Shown here in pieces: positions 5,096 through 6,735 of a stretch of 6,735 nucleotides of DNA; position 1 is the stretch's first letter, and each line of letters opens with the position of its first letter. The stretch is from an uncultured Leptospiraceae bacterium (GTDB taxonomy: Bacteria; Spirochaetota; Leptospiria; Leptospirales; Leptospiraceae), in NCBI GenBank assembly GCA_937924465.1, contig CALDSP010000313.1:1-6735 (forward strand), given 5' to 3'. Below the pieces are notes generated by a model. The model was not told where the DNA came from, did not search any database, and worked only from the letters and a program-made list of their open reading frames with translations. Made by a program: the position numbers and the translations under genes.

Positions 5096-6244
5096 ATGAA
5101 GAGAGTTTGTCTTTTAGGAGCTTCTGGGTCTGTTGGAGACTCTACATTAAAAGTTTTAAGACTTTACAAGGATGAATTCTATCTTCATAGTTTTAGTGTA
5201 CATAATAATTTAGAAAAAGCTAAGCAAATTATTCAAGAGTTTAGTCCAAAAAATTTAGTTGTATCCTCTAAGGCTGTAGAAACAAGGACGTTAGGTGACA
5301 ATTTTCAAGGCTGTAATATTTTTTATGGAGAAGAATACTTAGAAGATATCTCTGCCTCTTCTGAAGTGGATATTGTCATTACTGCTATTGTTGGTTCTAT
5401 TGGAGTTTTTCCCACACTTGCCGCAATTCGCGCAAATAAAAAAATTTGTATAGCAAATAAAGAAACTTTAGTTACTTTTGGTCCTTATATAAAAAACTTG
5501 CTGAAAACTCATCCAGCCACTTTAATTCCAATAGATTCTGAACACAATGCTATTTTTCAACTTCTTGAATCTAAGCCAAAAAGTTCTGTTCAAGCTATTA
5601 TATTGACAGCATCTGGAGGTCCTTTTAGAGATAGAAATATAAATACATTAAAAGACGTTACAATAGAAGAAGCTCTTCAGCACCCAACGTGGAAAATGGG
5701 TCCTAAAATTACAATTGATTCAGCTGGACTTGTAAACAAAAGTTTAGAGGTTCTAGAAGCACATTATTTATTTGATTTTTCTTTTGAACAAATTGAAGTA
5801 GTAATTCATCCCCAAAGTATTGTGCATGGAATTGCAGAATTTGTAGATGGATCTTGTACTATGTATGCTTCCCATCCTGATATGATGTTTCCAATTGCCC
5901 ATGCCTTAAAATATCCCCATTATCCAACTAAAAATATCGTTATGCGCAAAGTTCATTCTTATCAAACCTTAAACTTTTATGAACCTGAACCAAAAAGATA
6001 TCCTGCTTTACAATTAGCTTATGAATGTGGAAAACGTGGTGGAACAGCTCCAGCTATATTTAATGCAGCCAATGAACAGGCAGTAGAACTTTTTTTACAA
6101 AAAAAAATTTCTTTTATTGATATTCCAAAAAAAATTGATGAGGCACTTCAAAAATTACCCATCCAAGAACCTACTGAATTACTTGGATATTTAGAGGCAG
6201 ATTCTCTAGCTCGAAAACTTGTAAAAGGGGAAATTGAATGTTAG
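5096..6244 (+). CDS. dxr: 1-deoxy-D-xylulose 5-phosphate reductoisomerase
   Basis: Dxr (IspC) rearranges and reduces 1-deoxyxylulose 5-phosphate to 2-C-methylerythritol 4-phosphate with NADPH and a divalent metal. This is the committed step of the MEP isoprenoid pathway and the fosmidomycin target. The Rossmann loop is GASGSVG (8-14). ANKETLV (120-126) and PIDSEHNAIFQ (145-155) follow. Aligned by motif with E. coli, the metal ligands are Asp147, Glu149 and Glu218. Substrate-contacting residues are Ser173 in TASGGPFR, His196 in the flexible-loop block HPTWKMG (with Trp199), Ser209, Asn214 and Lys215. The block after Ser209 reads AGLVNKS where most families have ATLMNKG, and the region 255-270 (YASHPDMMFPIAHA) differs from the E. 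coli-type PPDMRLPIQYA. The length of 382 is close to E. coli (398), so the gene appears intact. AAGG lies 6 nt before the ATG. The end overlaps rseP by 7 nt. UppS upstream uses products of the same pathway. Confidence 0.97.
   Translation: MKRVCLLGASGSVGDSTLKVLRLYKDEFYLHSFSVHNNLEKAKQIIQEFSPKNLVVSSKAVETRTLGDNFQGCNIFYGEEYLEDISASSEVDIVITAIVGSIGVFPTLAAIRANKKICIANKETLVTFGPYIKNLLKTHPATLIPIDSEHNAIFQLLESKPKSSVQAIILTASGGPFRDRNINTLKDVTIEEALQHPTWKMGPKITIDSAGLVNKSLEVLEAHYLFDFSFEQIEVVIHPQSIVHGIAEFVDGSCTMYASHPDMMFPIAHALKYPHYPTKNIVMRKVHSYQTLNFYEPEPKRYPALQLAYECGKRGGTAPAIFNAANEQAVELFLQKKISFIDIPKKIDEALQKLPIQEPTELLGYLEADSLARKLVKGEIEC
6226..6230 (+). promoter_or_regulatory. Shine-Dalgarno site of rseP inside dxr
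   Basis: AGGGG lies 7 nt before the ATG at 6238, inside the final dxr codons. It supports the rseP start and coupling with dxr. Confidence 0.65.
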
Positions 6245-6735
6245 TTATTATTCTAGGAGCTTTATTTGTTTTAGGACTTTCTATTTTCATTCATGAATTA
6301 GGACATCTTTTATGTGGAATGCTTGTAGGAGTAGAGGCTAGAATTTTTTCTATTGGTTATGGAAAAGGAATTTGGAAAAAACGAATTGGAAAAACAATAT
6401 ATCAAATTACAGCCATTCCTTTTGGGGGATATGTTTTGTTTAAGGGAGATAGAAGTGGGAAAGTTAAAGGAAAAAAAGGAGAACTATTATCTACCCCTCC
6501 TTTACTTAGAATTATTCCCGTTCTAGGAGGACCTTTATTTAATTTAATTTTAGGACTTTTAATTTATATTACAATTGCAATAGTGGGAGAAAAGAGTCCC
6601 ACGAATGAAATTTATATTGATCCCGTTTTACAAGAATACTCTTCGGCATATAAGGCTGGGCTTAGAAGTGGAGATAAGATTCTTTCTATCAATGGAAAAG
6701 AAACAAATAAGTTCGAAGATATTTTTTTAAATATA
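6238..6735 (+). CDS. rseP: RseP-type site-2 membrane metalloprotease, 3' end outside the window
   Basis: RseP-family proteases cut substrates inside the membrane, for example anti-sigma factors or leftover signal peptides. The 166 codons present start at an ATG overlapping the dxr stop (shared 6238-6244) and run open to the right edge. The first membrane helix carries the zinc motif HELGH (19-23), with Glu20 the presumed catalytic base. FSIGYGKGIWKK (37-48), the IPFGGYVLFKGD segment (60-71) and a second helix starting VLGGPLFNLILG (95-106) follow, as is usual for the family. Residues from about 128 onward resemble the start of a PDZ domain, with AGLRSGDKILSINGK (140-154). The second metal-binding element (LDG/NPDG type) and the C-terminal helices must lie beyond the window, so catalytic completeness cannot be judged. 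The cdsA-dxr-rseP order matches many Gram-positives and, as I recall, Leptospira, where proS often follows. Confidence 0.95.
   Translation, partial: MLVIILGALFVLGLSIFIHELGHLLCGMLVGVEARIFSIGYGKGIWKKRIGKTIYQITAIPFGGYVLFKGDRSGKVKGKKGELLSTPPLLRIIPVLGGPLFNLILGLLIYITIAIVGEKSPTNEIYIDPVLQEYSSAYKAGLRSGDKILSINGKETNKFEDIFLNI

Noticed and set aside
1..6735. Search for mobile elements, CRISPR repeats, tRNA/rRNA genes, phage or defence genes
   Set aside because: No repeated spacer pattern, transposase or integrase motif, tRNA-like cloverleaf or target-site duplication was seen. The genes form a standard housekeeping cluster.

Overview
The window carries one strand of densely packed housekeeping genes, all reading left to right. 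The order is rpsB-tsf-pyrH-frr-uppS-cdsA-dxr-rseP, preceded by a small membrane-protein gene and by the 3' part of a secreted or periplasmic coiled-coil protein. The DNA is AT-rich. Four features together suggest a spirochete of the Leptospiraceae: the uppS-cdsA-dxr-rseP order (E. coli has dxr before uppS), a short EF-Ts of 197 residues, an S2 protein with a long acidic tail that closely resembles Leptospira S2 as I remember it, and frequent TTG/GTG starts. This assignment is inference from recalled family features. No database search was possible.

Layout. Positions 1-296 hold a 5'-truncated gene whose frame is open to the window edge and whose visible N-terminus looks like the end of a signal peptide. 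It is followed by a hairpin terminator at about 321-352. The AT-rich gap 353-448 probably holds the promoter of the next unit, although no convincing -35/-10 pair is visible. Positions 449-4136 form a tight run: a DUF4321-like membrane protein, ribosomal protein S2, EF-Ts, UMP kinase, ribosome recycling factor and undecaprenyl diphosphate synthase. Gaps are 12 nt or less, or the genes overlap. The run continues with cdsA (4133-5050). A 45-nt gap follows, with a 20-bp AT palindrome that includes a perfect TATAAT. Then come dxr (5096-6244) and the start of rseP, which is cut by the right edge.

How the genes work together. The first half serves translation: S2 builds the 30S subunit, EF-Ts recharges EF-Tu, and RRF recycles ribosomes. 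PyrH supplies UDP/UTP for RNA and envelope precursors. The second half serves the envelope: Dxr commits carbon to the MEP isoprenoid pathway, UppS uses the isoprenoid units to make the C55 lipid carrier, CdsA makes CDP-diacylglycerol for phospholipids, and RseP is an intramembrane protease. This is a widespread bacterial cluster.

I found no mobile element, CRISPR array, tRNA/rRNA or evidently new system. The points most worth a second look are the misplaced apparent start of the first gene, the uncharacterised membrane gene heading the rpsB run, an altered CdsA signature motif, the dxr leader palindrome, and two matching 8-nt GTG/TGA gene overlaps.
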